From contig NZ_CP061304.1 in NCBI RefSeq assembly GCF_018687735.1, positions 1,736,001-1,800,000 on the forward strand: a stretch of 64,000 bases of DNA. The letters run 5' to 3'. The notes beneath the pieces are model-generated. The model was given only the letters and a program-made list of their open reading frames with translations. It ran no database searches and had not been told where the DNA came from. This document shows, piece after piece, positions 55,993 through 63,541 of the stretch (position 1 is the stretch's first letter; each line of letters begins with the position of its first letter). The position numbers were made by a program, and so were the translations under genes. The DNA comes from Polynucleobacter sp. MG-5-Ahmo-C2. GTDB taxonomy: Bacteria > Pseudomonadota > Gammaproteobacteria > Burkholderiales > Burkholderiaceae.

Positions 55993-57345
55993 TTATGCTC
56001 CGGCAATGCTGTTGGTCAAGCCTGATTTTTGCCCATCAATAATATGCACAGGATTAGTTTGTCTTGCCAAATAAAAAACCACCCAAATGTAAGAAACAAT
56101 GAGTCCCAAATAAAGTACTACGTACATCACCAAGGTTCCCAAAATCATATTAGTAGGCACTTTAGTAACTGCATCAGCCGTTTTTAGGACTCCACTAACA
56201 AGATAGGGCTGTCTACCAATTTCAGTCACGTACCAACCAGCAAGCACTCCTAGCCAACCAGAAAATGTCATAACGTTTAGAGCTTTTAAGAACCACCTTG
56301 GTAATTCTTTACTTTTTCTGGTCAGATAAAAGCCAATGCCTGCAGTAAAGAGCATCAACATACCAATGCCGACCATAATGCGAAAAGCAAAAAACACGGG
56401 CTTAACTGGTGGAGTAGCGCCAGGGAAGGCATCTAAACCTTTCACCTCTCCATCTAATGAGTGAGTCAAATATAAAGATGCCAGCTTTGGAATGGCTATT
56501 TCATATTGATTAGCTTTAAGGCTTTCATCGGGTATGGCAAACAAAACCGCAGGGGCACCTTTTGTTGTTTCCCAAATTCCCTCCATTGCCGCCACTTTTA
56601 CAGGCTGATACTCTAACGTATTTAGGCCATGCAAATCACCAAGCACAATTTGAAATGGTGTCAATACAACCGCTACAGACATTGCTAACTTAATCAGGGC
56701 TCGGTTGCCAGAAAGATTAATGCCCTTTAAATATCGATAAGCAGAAATGCCTGCAATTAAAAATGTTACCGTCAAAAATGAGGCTGTCATCATATGGAAC
56801 AAGCGATAGGGCATCGAAGGATTAAAGACAATCTCAATCCAACTGGTCGCATGTGCTTGTCCATTGATCATCACAAACCCTTGTGGAGTTTGCATCCATG
56901 AATCTAATGCAATGATCCAAAATGCTGAAAGCGAAGTACCGAAAGCAACTAGAAATGTGGCGACAGTATGAGCCCTTTGAGAGACTCGCTTAGAGCCAAA
57001 CAACATGATTCCTAAAAAAGTTGCCTCAAGAAAGAATGCGGATAAAACCTCATAACCCAGTAATGGCCCTGCGATATTGCCTACAGTCTCCATATATCCA
57101 GGCCAATTGGTTCCAAACTGAAAGCTCATCGTAATGCCACTAACAACACCCAGAGCAAAAGTTAAGGCAAATATCTTGACCCAGAATTGATAAGCATCAC
57201 TCCATATCGAATCGCCTGTTTTATTAAATTTAACTTTGAAATAGAAGAGTACCCACCCCAATGCAATGGATATCGTTGGGAAAAGAATATGAAAGGTCAT
57301 ATTCGAAGCAAATTGAATTCTGCTCAAAATAAGCGTATCAAGCAT
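55993..57345 (-). CDS. cydA: Cytochrome bd-type quinol oxidase subunit I (short Q-loop type)
   Basis: 450 residues. The haem-ligand histidines are in SNMTFHILFP (near residue 19) and YRLFHMMTAS. The quinol-site motif reads TEIGRQPYLV in place of GRQPW. The length is well below E. coli CydA (about 522), indicating a short Q-loop of the cyanide-insensitive oxidase (CioA) kind. cydX and cydDC are not seen nearby. The 115 bp upstream lead into direct repeat C, which may hold its promoter. Confidence 0.94.
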   Translation of the reverse strand: MLDTLILSRIQFASNMTFHILFPTISIALGWVLFYFKVKFNKTGDSIWSDAYQFWVKIFALTFALGVVSGITMSFQFGTNWPGYMETVGNIAGPLLGYEVLSAFFLEATFLGIMLFGSKRVSQRAHTVATFLVAFGTSLSAFWIIALDSWMQTPQGFVMINGQAHATSWIEIVFNPSMPYRLFHMMTASFLTVTFLIAGISAYRYLKGINLSGNRALIKLAMSVAVVLTPFQIVLGDLHGLNTLEYQPVKVAAMEGIWETTKGAPAVLFAIPDESLKANQYEIAIPKLASLYLTHSLDGEVKGLDAFPGATPPVKPVFFAFRIMVGIGMLMLFTAGIGFYLTRKSKELPRWFLKALNVMTFSGWLGVLAGWYVTEIGRQPYLVSGVLKTADAVTKVPTNMILGTLVMYVVLYLGLIVSYIWVVFYLARQTNPVHIIDGQKSGLTNSIAGA

Positions 57346-57459
57346 TTAATTACCTCTTATTGATAGATTACCTAAATTATTATGCTCTTTACTTTCATGG
57401 CTTGCTGAGCCTGACTTAATAGTCTTTTTCTCAACATGATGATTGAAATGAAAGTGCTA

Positions 57460-57544
57460 ATAGCCATATATGCGTATATACGCATATATAAGATGTCCTT
57501 TTAACGGACGCTCGAGTCTGCGTCGCTTAAATCGACACTTGAAG
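57460..57544. repeat. Direct repeat C, on the 5' side of cydA
   Basis: Begins ATAGCC and holds a perfect 24-bp palindrome at 57466-57489 (arm ATATATGCGTAT). Then come GTCCTTTTAACGGAC (57495-57509) and GTCGCTTAAATCGAC (57522-57536) with CACTTGA. The first 50 bases differ from repeat B at about five positions; the tail shares CGCTTAAATCGACACTTGA with cluster D. Confidence 0.85.
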
Positions 57545-57721
57545 TTAAAGCTCTTTATATTTCTTACCCAACTTCTCAGGATTGCCATTTCCATAAAGAC
57601 ACCACTGCTTAATTTCTTCGGTGAGCTGTTCAATATCCTTCATCTTCAGATTTCTAAAGTCTTCAAGCCCAATAGACCCAGTCTGTCTTAATTTCTCTAG
57701 AGCTTCTTTTAATGCCTTCAT
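57545..57721 (-). CDS. Small hypothetical protein (58 aa) between palindromes
   Basis: Begins MKALKEALEKLRQTGSIGLE and ends GKKYKEL. It is highly charged and probably helical, with one cysteine and no membrane segment. The ATG is not preceded by a strong ribosome-binding site. The frame fills the space between repeat C and the palindrome at 57746 almost exactly and reads toward cydA. The amino acid mix looks like a real protein. I do not recognise a family. Confidence 0.5.
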   Translation of the reverse strand: MKALKEALEKLRQTGSIGLEDFRNLKMKDIEQLTEEIKQWCLYGNGNPEKLGKKYKEL

Positions 57722-57745
57722 ATGAGTTTTAGATAATGCCGAATT

Positions 57746-57762
57746 TGTCGTTTAAAACGACA
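57746..57762. repeat. TGTCG-type palindrome
   Basis: TGTCGTTTAAAACGACA, identical to the cores at 54834 and 60641. It is 25 bases before the 58-aa frame and 50 bases past the stop of the YeeE-type gene. Confidence 0.85.
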
Positions 57763-57811
57763 TCGCGAGTTAAGGCGTAGCGAGAGCCAACTACAAAGCT
57801 CTCGCATACCT

Positions 57812-58342
57812 TCAAAGTCCTTTTTTCTCAAACCAGCGAAACATACCAAGAGTAATCAACGCGAATACTACGGCAACAACCCATTGATTAACGCCAAGAG
57901 TCTCGGGTAATCCAATCTTTCCTAAGTCGGCCCAAGCAAGCACCGTTGATTTAAAGAATGGATACATTTGGGCATAAATTCCTGCGCCTACAACCATACC
58001 AATCACGCCAAAGATTGCAGTCCAGCGACCTTCACCCACTGCGCCTACTGAGGTGCCAGGACAATAGCCCAAGACTGCCCAACCCACACCAAACAATGCG
58101 CCGCCCACCAAAATGCCACCGACATTCATTGCTTTAAGGCTCAATGTAATAAGCCCCATCTCATGCAAAGCTAAAACACCAAACATACCCACAACAATGG
58201 CTGAGAGCATGAACTTAAATATTGTCATGTCTTTTAATAGCAATGCGGCAACTTGCTTGTCATAGCGTAGAACACGCCCTTTTTGTAATAAGAAACCAAA
58301 GATAACGCCAGTTGCTAATCCTAATAGTTGATCTATAGACAT
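57812..58342 (-). CDS. YeeE/YedE-family transporter half, C-terminal type (DUF6691)
   Basis: 176 residues with about four hydrophobic segments and the sulfur-transport motif GWAVLGYCPGTSVGAVGEG, in which the cysteine is conserved for thiosulfate relay. It probably imports thiosulfate or a related sulfur species together with the other half encoded two bases upstream. Confidence 0.85.
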   Translation of the reverse strand: MSIDQLLGLATGVIFGFLLQKGRVLRYDKQVAALLLKDMTIFKFMLSAIVVGMFGVLALHEMGLITLSLKAMNVGGILVGGALFGVGWAVLGYCPGTSVGAVGEGRWTAIFGVIGMVVGAGIYAQMYPFFKSTVLAWADLGKIGLPETLGVNQWVVAVVFALITLGMFRWFEKKGL

Positions 58343-58344
58343 GA

Positions 58345-58899
58345 TTAGCTTGCCTTTCTGTACATGAAGCTTGCGACGATGACGCCAAAACCAAAGAACA
58401 TGGCTAATGCGACAAAAGAACTTACTGATAACTGCATCATGCCGCTCAGTCCATGTCCACTAGGACAGCCATCGGCTAAGCGAGCGCCAATCATTGCCAC
58501 GATGCCGCCAACAAAAGCAAATACAGCACGCTTTGGAACTGAAGAGCCAAAACGTTTTTCCCATAATGGTGGCAGGCTTTCTAACTTAAAACTGCCATCC
58601 ATTTTTGAGGAAAGCAATGCGCCAAAAAAGATGCCAATCACCATGAGAAATTGCCAATCAATAACAACTTTTTCTTTTGCGTAATAAACATTTTGTGCAA
58701 CATAGCTAGGGTCTACCACTTGAACTGCTAGACCTGCCGCGCGAACAAAAGTAGTTGATGCTCCTAAGTAGGTGGACTTGCCCATATAAACGGTAGTCAG
58801 ATAGACAGAAACGATAGCCAGCACTCCAACTAAGGCACCTGCCAAATAGGGACTCCAACCTTTAGAGCTAGATGCTCTGGTTTGTTCTGGATTGATCAT
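58345..58899 (-). CDS. YeeE/YedE-family transporter half, N-terminal type
   Basis: 184 residues with about four to five hydrophobic segments. The conserved cysteine motif is ARLADGCPSGHGLSGMMQL (near residues 140-158), and DWQFLMVIGIFFGALL precedes it. It complements the adjacent half to make a full YeeE-like channel, which in other bacteria is one chain. It is part of a three-gene unit with the DUF2892 gene, behind an FNR-type site. Confidence 0.87.
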   Translation of the reverse strand: MINPEQTRASSSKGWSPYLAGALVGVLAIVSVYLTTVYMGKSTYLGASTTFVRAAGLAVQVVDPSYVAQNVYYAKEKVVIDWQFLMVIGIFFGALLSSKMDGSFKLESLPPLWEKRFGSSVPKRAVFAFVGGIVAMIGARLADGCPSGHGLSGMMQLSVSSFVALAMFFGFGVIVASFMYRKAS

Positions 58900-58944
58900 C
58901 TTGGATCCTTATCAGTGATTTGCTTGTTAGCTGTTGGCAAAAGA

Positions 58945-59157
58945 TTACTTAGAACAACTGCCATTGCTACAGCCAGCGCCGCAAGAATTGATTCCCAAGA
59001 TTGGATACATTGGGCAGAACTTAAATAAGCCAGTTGCCAAAGGAATAATGCCAATCCAGCCCCATACGCCAACCACATTGCTTGCGGCTAAACCAACTAA
59101 GACCAGTCCAACAGAGATGCGTAGTACGCGATCGATACGGCCAACATTACATTTCAT
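58945..59157 (-). CDS. DUF2892 (YgaP-like transmembrane) protein
   Basis: 70 residues with two membrane helices and the family start MKCNVGRIDRVLRISVGLVL. It carries the FKFCPMYPILGINSC segment and a cysteine-rich tail (GAGCSNGSCSK). It is often linked to rhodanese and sulfur-handling genes. GGGGGTTAT precedes the ATG. It leads the unit with the two YeeE halves. Confidence 0.85.
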   Translation of the reverse strand: MKCNVGRIDRVLRISVGLVLVGLAASNVVGVWGWIGIIPLATGLFKFCPMYPILGINSCGAGCSNGSCSK

Positions 59158-59218
59158 ATAACCCCCATTAATTATTATTTTTGCTTTGTTAAGACTATGC
59201 TCATAAGCACCAAGCCAT

Positions 59219-59232
59219 TTGATCTATATCAA
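59219..59232. promoter_or_regulatory. FNR/ANR-type binding site upstream of the DUF2892-yeeE unit
   Basis: TTGATCTATATCAA matches the full TTGAT-N4-ATCAA consensus. It is centred about 68 bp before the DUF2892 start. A CATAGT/TAGTCT -10-like sequence sits about 30 bp downstream, the spacing of class II activation. Oxygen-responsive control of the sulfur genes is therefore likely. Confidence 0.75.
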
Positions 59233-59258
59233 TAACTTGTCTGCATTGAGCGGTGTTA

Positions 59259-59273
59259 CCACCCGAAGGTGGC
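59259..59273. terminator. Small hairpin after the Met-rich protein gene
   Basis: CCACC/GGTGG with a CGAA tetraloop, 22 bp past the stop of the Met-rich gene. No T-run follows, so it may be a weak or Rho-assisted terminator. Confidence 0.35.
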
Positions 59274-59294
59274 TTCTACCCACGCTCAACTGAT

Positions 59295-59654
59295 TTATCC
59301 GCAGTTTCTGCCCGACATCATTTGCGGGCCATGTCCTGCTGGCAAAGTAATGCCTTTTTCTTTGGCGCGCTTTTCCATCTCTGTATGTGTAGCTGTCATG
59401 ATTGCTTGCCGCTCTTCTACTGTCTTGGCATCAATCATCTTGTCCATCATGGCCAGTCTTTCGGCAGGAGTCATCAACTCACGCATAATTTTCATGTTGG
59501 CGTTTTGCCCCATCATCTGACCTTGCATCATTTGGCCACGCATCATGCCTGGGCCCATGCCATTACCCATTGGACCTGGCTGAGCATAGGCTACAGCCAA
59601 TCCAAGACCCATGACAGTGGCAACGCTAATTGCAATTTTGTTTACAGTTTTCAT
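59295..59654 (-). CDS. Exported methionine-rich protein
   Basis: About 119 residues: a signal peptide (cleavage after AYA near residue 24) and a Met/Gly/Gln-rich stretch (MGPGMMRGQMMQGQMMG, about 30-48) suited to Cu(I) binding. A helical region with MTPAERLAMMDKMIDAKT, like Spy/CpxP-type periplasmic proteins, follows. The ATG at 59654 has AGGAAA before it and is preferred over 59672. It is co-transcribed with the copper chaperone 22 bp upstream. Confidence 0.8.
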   Translation of the reverse strand: MKTVNKIAISVATVMGLGLAVAYAQPGPMGNGMGPGMMRGQMMQGQMMGQNANMKIMRELMTPAERLAMMDKMIDAKTVEERQAIMTATHTEMEKRAKEKGITLPAGHGPQMMSGRNCG

Positions 59655-59676
59655 TTTGAATTTCCTATTCATTTAG

Positions 59677-59955
59677 TTAGTTACAGCAACAACTTGTGCC
59701 ACTCTTACAAGAACCACTCTTAGCCTTTGCTTGAGGCGATGCATCAGAACTGATCTTTGCGGGATAACCATCCTCTTCTAATGCCGCAATAATCTCTTTT
59801 ACCTGTTGCGAGATATTGCCTTCAACCTTGACTGCGCCAGAGGCAAGATCTACCTCAACCTTTTGCACCCCAGCAATTGAATTAATGGCTTTTTCAACAT
59901 GCTTTACGCAAGCACCACAAGTCATTCCACTTACCGTTAAATTGATTGTTTCCAT
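59677..59955 (-). CDS. CopZ-like heavy-metal-associated copper chaperone
   Basis: 92 residues: one HMA domain with the metal site SGMTCGACVKH (Cys13 and Cys16) and the ferredoxin-like fold up to about residue 68. A linker follows, then an extra cysteine-rich tail (SGSCKSGTSCCCN) not found in ordinary CopZ. AAAGGAGG precedes the ATG. It probably binds Cu(I) and passes it on; the tail may raise capacity or sense metal. No copper ATPase is in the window. Confidence 0.88.
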   Translation of the reverse strand: METINLTVSGMTCGACVKHVEKAINSIAGVQKVEVDLASGAVKVEGNISQQVKEIIAALEEDGYPAKISSDASPQAKAKSGSCKSGTSCCCN

Positions 59956-60006
59956 ACCAACCTCCTTTGTATGAATTGATTATTCGCTCAATCATCCAAA
60001 GAGCGT

Positions 60007-60020
60007 ATGATTTAAATCAT
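60007..60020. promoter_or_regulatory. Crp/Fnr-type palindrome touching the crp-like start codon
   Basis: ATGATTTAAATCAT, a perfect palindrome with TGAT-N4-ATCA, lies immediately before the ATG at 60021. It suggests autoregulation of the Crp/Fnr gene, and perhaps control of the divergent copZ-like gene. Confidence 0.55.
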
Positions 60021-60626
60021 ATGGACATCTATATTCCTGAACTGCTAAAGGAGCTCCTGCCCAAAGGACTATTGGGGCAATGTCATGCCCATCACTTTGA
60101 AAAAGGTGATTACCTTTTCCATCAGGGCAAAAAACCTGAATACATGTTCTTTATTGTTTCGGGCGAAGCTGTTCTTACGAGAATCAGTAGCCATGGAGAG
60201 CCCACTACATTACAAAGATGTAAGGGTGGCTTTGTCAGTGAAGCCAGTTTGTTAGTAGATGCTTATCACTGTGATGCTATTGCGACTCACAATGGACAAG
60301 CGATCACGCTACCCATTAAATCTTTAAGAGAAGCACTCGCCGATAGCAAGTTCTCAATGAAATGGGTGCAGTTGCTTAGCAAAGAGATCATGCGCCTTCG
60401 AACACAATCTGAACGATTGGGACTTAAAGACATTCGCAGTAAATTAATTCATCTGATTGAGACCGAAGGCAAACAAGGCGTATTGACACTTCAGTCTGAT
60501 TTCAAATCCATGGCTTCAGAGATCGGCGTTACGCATGAGGCGTTATATAGGGCTATCGCCACATTAGAAAAAGAAGGTCTACTAGAAAAACATCCTGATT
60601 CCTTGGAATTGCTAAAGAAAAAATAA
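60021..60626 (+). CDS. Crp/Fnr-family transcriptional regulator
   Basis: About 201 residues: a cyclic-nucleotide-fold sensor domain (about 15-115, with FEKGDYLFHQGKKPEYMFFI), the long dimer helix, and a winged helix with MASEIGVTHEALYRAIATLE (about 165-184). The N-terminus has no FNR-like CxxCxxC iron-sulfur cluster, so the signal is different (redox, haem, NO or a nucleotide). The frame opens at TTG 59946, but ATG 60021 starts the family domain. No ribosome-binding site is visible, so the message may be leaderless. Confidence 0.87.
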   Translation: MDIYIPELLKELLPKGLLGQCHAHHFEKGDYLFHQGKKPEYMFFIVSGEAVLTRISSHGEPTTLQRCKGGFVSEASLLVDAYHCDAIATHNGQAITLPIKSLREALADSKFSMKWVQLLSKEIMRLRTQSERLGLKDIRSKLIHLIETEGKQGVLTLQSDFKSMASEIGVTHEALYRAIATLEKEGLLEKHPDSLELLKKK

Positions 60627-60639
60627 TACTCAAGAGGTA

Positions 60640-60775
60640 ATGTCGTTTAAAACGACATCTCAAGCACCGACCCTAGATGAGTGTCGCTTAAATCGACACT
60701 TGACCACTACAGGGATGTCAAATCCCCCGTTCATTAAGCGTCCTTTAAAAGGACGATTCAATATGGAGATATCTG
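60640..60775. repeat. Palindromic repeat cluster D (most complete)
   Basis: ATGTCGTTT/AAACGACAT at 60640-60658, AGTGTCG/CGACACT around CTTAAAT at 60680-60700, ACAGGGATGTCAAATCC at 60709-60725, and CGTCCTTT/AAAGGACG around A at 60739-60755. ATTCAATATGGAGATATC follows. It sits between the crp-like stop and a tRNA tail. The 275 bp here hold no gene. Confidence 0.85.
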
Positions 60776-60845
60776 GGAGAAATGGTGACTGACCGCGGCT
60801 GACACTAGAGATTCTATGGGCCAACTCTAATGCTTCAAGAATTCT

Positions 60846-60882
60846 TGGTGGCCCAGGGCGGAATCGACCAGGGCCTAAGGAG
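60846..60882 (-). repeat. tRNA 3' tail fragment, copy 6
   Basis: Minus strand TAGGCCCTGGTCGATTCC, GCCCTGGGCCACCAAGAATTC. One T of the T-loop is missing and one acceptor base differs. It closely matches copy 8 at 63542. Confidence 0.75.
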
Positions 60883-60901
60883 TTCTCATCCTATCTGAAA
60901 A

Positions 60902-61684
60902 CTACATCTGCCTTGCTTTCATTAGTTTAATTGTGTCAACAATCGCATCAGGCTGAATTGCCGTCTCCCCTAGGAATGGCTGATCAAAAATGAATACGAT
61001 GGCCAAGAGCGAGGCGAGCACCACCATCTGAACGCCCAAAGAAAATGACTCTTCACGGGAGGGCTTATAAGCTGAAGAAAGCAATGTCTTGGCCACAAAA
61101 AGAATGGCGATTGCCAGCCAATAAATATATGGGATTTGAATATGGGCAATCTCAATTCTTGAATCTCGTGACTCTGCTATAGATTCGGTTAATTTGACTA
61201 TTTCACCGTAAAGCATTTCTTCACGACCATTTGATGGCTTAATGCCCACAGCCGCTCGTGCTACAGGCAAAAATAGTTTTTGGGTTTTATCGCTTCCGTG
61301 CCCCTCATAAAGAGTGGGCCACTCATCTTTCACAATTGATTCGGTGTAAGCAAGTAGGTCTGATCTTATGACATCAAACTTATGGTCGCCATAGCGAGTC
61401 AATAACCGATCCAGATTGTTAATTTGGGTTGCCTCAAGCGAAACAATCGCGTCAGATTTTTGAAAATTGGTTAAGGCTTGAACCATTGAAAACGCGATGA
61501 TTGCCGCTAAGGCCGACACCATGGTGCTGTGGATACTGATTGATAGTTCTCGTTCCTCGCCCGGTATCAACTTATTTAAAATAGGCCTTAGAATGGCATG
61601 AAGTGAATACATCGCAATTAAGCAGGCTATTGAGAACAGCAGAATAATTAGCCAATCAGGCCATGAATTAAGTATCTTGATCAT
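60902..61684 (-). CDS. DUF4239 (bestrophin-like) membrane protein
   Basis: About 260 residues with two N-terminal membrane segments (about 10-30 and 48-68) and two C-terminal ones (about 195-215 and 220-240). The pattern SIHSTMVSALAAIIAFSMVQA and the LDRLLTRYGD helix follow DUF4239. Function is unknown. ATG at 61684 is preferred; the frame runs on to 61780 through a terminator hairpin, so the longer start cannot be right. It is a one-gene module. Confidence 0.8.
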   Translation of the reverse strand: MIKILNSWPDWLIILLFSIACLIAMYSLHAILRPILNKLIPGEERELSISIHSTMVSALAAIIAFSMVQALTNFQKSDAIVSLEATQINNLDRLLTRYGDHKFDVIRSDLLAYTESIVKDEWPTLYEGHGSDKTQKLFLPVARAAVGIKPSNGREEMLYGEIVKLTESIAESRDSRIEIAHIQIPYIYWLAIAILFVAKTLLSSAYKPSREESFSLGVQMVVLASLLAIVFIFDQPFLGETAIQPDAIVDTIKLMKARQM

Positions 61685-61757
61685 TATTGGGATCCTATTT
61701 TTTGTTTTTACTAAACCCTGCCAATTTAAACATTTTTCTGCGTCAGAGCAAATGAAA

Positions 61758-61780
61758 ATGCCCCGCACGAAGCAGGGCAT
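61758..61780 (-). terminator. Intrinsic terminator after a tRNA tail, type 1
   Basis: ATGCCCCGC/GCAGGGCAT with a five-base loop, followed by TTTTC on the minus strand. The same stem as at 52563-52585, at nearly the same distance from its tRNA tail. Confidence 0.85.
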
Positions 61781-61791
61781 TATTTAAATCT

Positions 61792-61823
61792 TGGTGGCCC
61801 GGGGCGGAATCGAACTCGCGATC
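61792..61823 (-). repeat. tRNA 3' tail fragment, copy 7
   Basis: Minus strand AGTTCGATTCCGCCCCGGG then CCACCA. T-loop and acceptor are intact; the upstream variable region differs (GATCGCG). It lies seven bases beyond the stop of the TAXI gene. Confidence 0.8.
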
Positions 61824-61829
61824 GACGGA

Positions 61830-63227
61830 TTAATATCTGGAATTAGATGCAATTTTACTTCTTACTAATTCAATCGCACTAAGGAGATTGAAGTATGAAT
61901 TTTCCATGCCAATGGGTACTCTTTCAGAGATAACCTGTTTATTTAATTTCTCTAGCCGCTGAAGAAGGTATTCAGCATCAGATTTAACTAATTGAGAAGC
62001 GGTGATCTTTCTCTCTATTGAGAGTAATTCCTCAAGATATGGACTTTGCCTGATTTCATAATTAATAGAACGCAACTTCATATTTAATTTTGCCAATGGA
62101 TACAGTAGCGCAAATGCGGTGAGCAAGAAAATCCATAATCTATTTGTAAATCCTGCTAAGAAAAAAGGAAGGTGACTAAATATTTGCGGCACACCTTGGT
62201 TATAAAATTTTCTAGCAACTGGGCTTATGGGTATAGAGGGGTCCATATATTTCGGAAATTCCCCTCTAGATGCAAAAAACAAACTTTTAAAATCTTGTAA
62301 ACAATCACGTACAGTTACAAGGAGTAAAGTTTGAACGTCTTCATTCAAATCCTTCTTAACAGCAAGCGTTGTAGTAGTAGCAATTAAAGAAATATCTTTA
62401 TCAGGTATTGATTTAGCAATATCAACAGAATGGGCTGGTAAGACAAGTTTTTCAAGGTATGGAACTGACATTTGATAAGCTTTTGCATCTGGTATACCCA
62501 TTAGTGCAATTTTTGGGTTTCTGAGTAGAAACTGAACTTTCCTATCATGATAGGGCATCACTTCAATTGTGCAATCTAATTTCGATTTGAGGAGATCTTC
62601 AAAGTCAGCCTCGTAAGAGCTGACTCTAAAATTATTTCGACTGGCAATCTCAATTCCATTCGCCTCAAAAAGGCGCTTTACTAAGGGGAGAGTGCCTCCC
62701 CCTGCTGGTCCTAAGCCTACGTTTAAATTAAGTCTTGCTAAATCTTTGAATTCTTGCGGCATTTTTACTAAATCTTTTCTACAGAAAATCCATACTGGCT
62801 CATAGGCAATGCTTCCGAGTGAGTAGAAATTTTGTGATTGCTCATTGCTTATGGCCCCACCTTGAATAAGAGCAACATTGACATCACTATTCGGATTCTC
62901 GAGCAGATTAGCATTTTCTATAGTGCCAGCTGTAGCAATTAAATCCACTTTTAAGCCATTTTCCTCAAGCGAATCTCTGAAGGCCTCCGCCAACCTGGTG
63001 TAAGCATACTCTGTGCTTTTATTTGTCGTTAAAGTGACTGAGCGTGGCGGGAATGGTTTAAGAAGCAATATGATAGCCAGCAAAATGGCTATGACTATGA
63101 TGAGGAATATTTTTCTCTCAATAAATAGTTCTTTGAGTGCTAGAAATTCATCGCGCAGAACTAACTTAATGTAGTTGAATCCTTGATTTTTCAAAGGTAT
63201 GACCTTTAATCGGAAATTGAGGGGCAA
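61830..63227 (-). CDS. TAXI-family (TRAP-associated) solute-binding protein, membrane-anchored
   Basis: 465 residues. A membrane anchor (about 38-57) is followed by a TAXI-type binding domain (about 65-330, with STEYAYTRLAEAFRD, NVALIQGGAIS and VGLGPAGGGTLPLVKRLFE). A second membrane helix (about 360-385) and a C-terminal coiled coil complete it. Normal TAXI receptors are free in the periplasm and pair with TRAP permease subunits; none are here. An anchored receptor with a cytoplasmic tail suggests sensing or a structural role. A one-gene module. Confidence 0.82.
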   Translation of the reverse strand: MPLNFRLKVIPLKNQGFNYIKLVLRDEFLALKELFIERKIFLIIVIAILLAIILLLKPFPPRSVTLTTNKSTEYAYTRLAEAFRDSLEENGLKVDLIATAGTIENANLLENPNSDVNVALIQGGAISNEQSQNFYSLGSIAYEPVWIFCRKDLVKMPQEFKDLARLNLNVGLGPAGGGTLPLVKRLFEANGIEIASRNNFRVSSYEADFEDLLKSKLDCTIEVMPYHDRKVQFLLRNPKIALMGIPDAKAYQMSVPYLEKLVLPAHSVDIAKSIPDKDISLIATTTTLAVKKDLNEDVQTLLLVTVRDCLQDFKSLFFASRGEFPKYMDPSIPISPVARKFYNQGVPQIFSHLPFFLAGFTNRLWIFLLTAFALLYPLAKLNMKLRSINYEIRQSPYLEELLSIERKITASQLVKSDAEYLLQRLEKLNKQVISERVPIGMENSYFNLLSAIELVRSKIASNSRY

Positions 63228-63408
63228 TCTTTCGGTATTGAGAATTATATGGCAATGAATGAAGGGTTTTTAGAATTCAATTTTTCTAAGTAATAGCCGT
63301 AAGCAACCCCTCAGACCACAATCTACTGGTATCGCCATTGAGAATGTGTAGTAATTGCCTAGATACTTTCCAGCATGCCCAGCATTACTTAAAGTAACGC
63401 CTAAAAGA

Positions 63409-63440
63409 CAAAACCCCCACCATTGCTGGTGAGGGTTTTG
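63409..63440. terminator. Hairpin with AAAACCC stem
   Basis: 13-base arms 63409-63421 and 63428-63440 (CAAAACCC.CACC against GGTGAGGGTTTTG) with a single mismatch. On the minus strand TTTTGTCTTTTAG follows. It probably ends transcripts from the phasin-like gene. The 400 bp from 63228 to 63625 otherwise contain a small CCGGT/ACCGG repeat at 63521-63534, a tRNA tail at 63542 and no convincing gene. Confidence 0.7.
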
Positions 63441-63541
63441 TACGACTCGACACATAGTTAACACTTTATGCCGTGGAATGAAAGTACGAAGATTGCTTAC
63501 TGCAGGTGTAAACCATGTGTCCGGTACGGACCGGTGTTTCT

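Noticed and set aside
58896..59078. Minus-strand frame of 60 codons with a hydrophobic start
   Set aside because: It overlaps the DUF2892 gene in another frame. The DUF2892 protein has clear family features and this one has none.
63270..63464. Minus-strand frame of 64 codons
   Set aside because: It runs through the AAAACCC hairpin, has a low-complexity mix of Cys/Trp/Leu and no ribosome site. Taken as non-coding.
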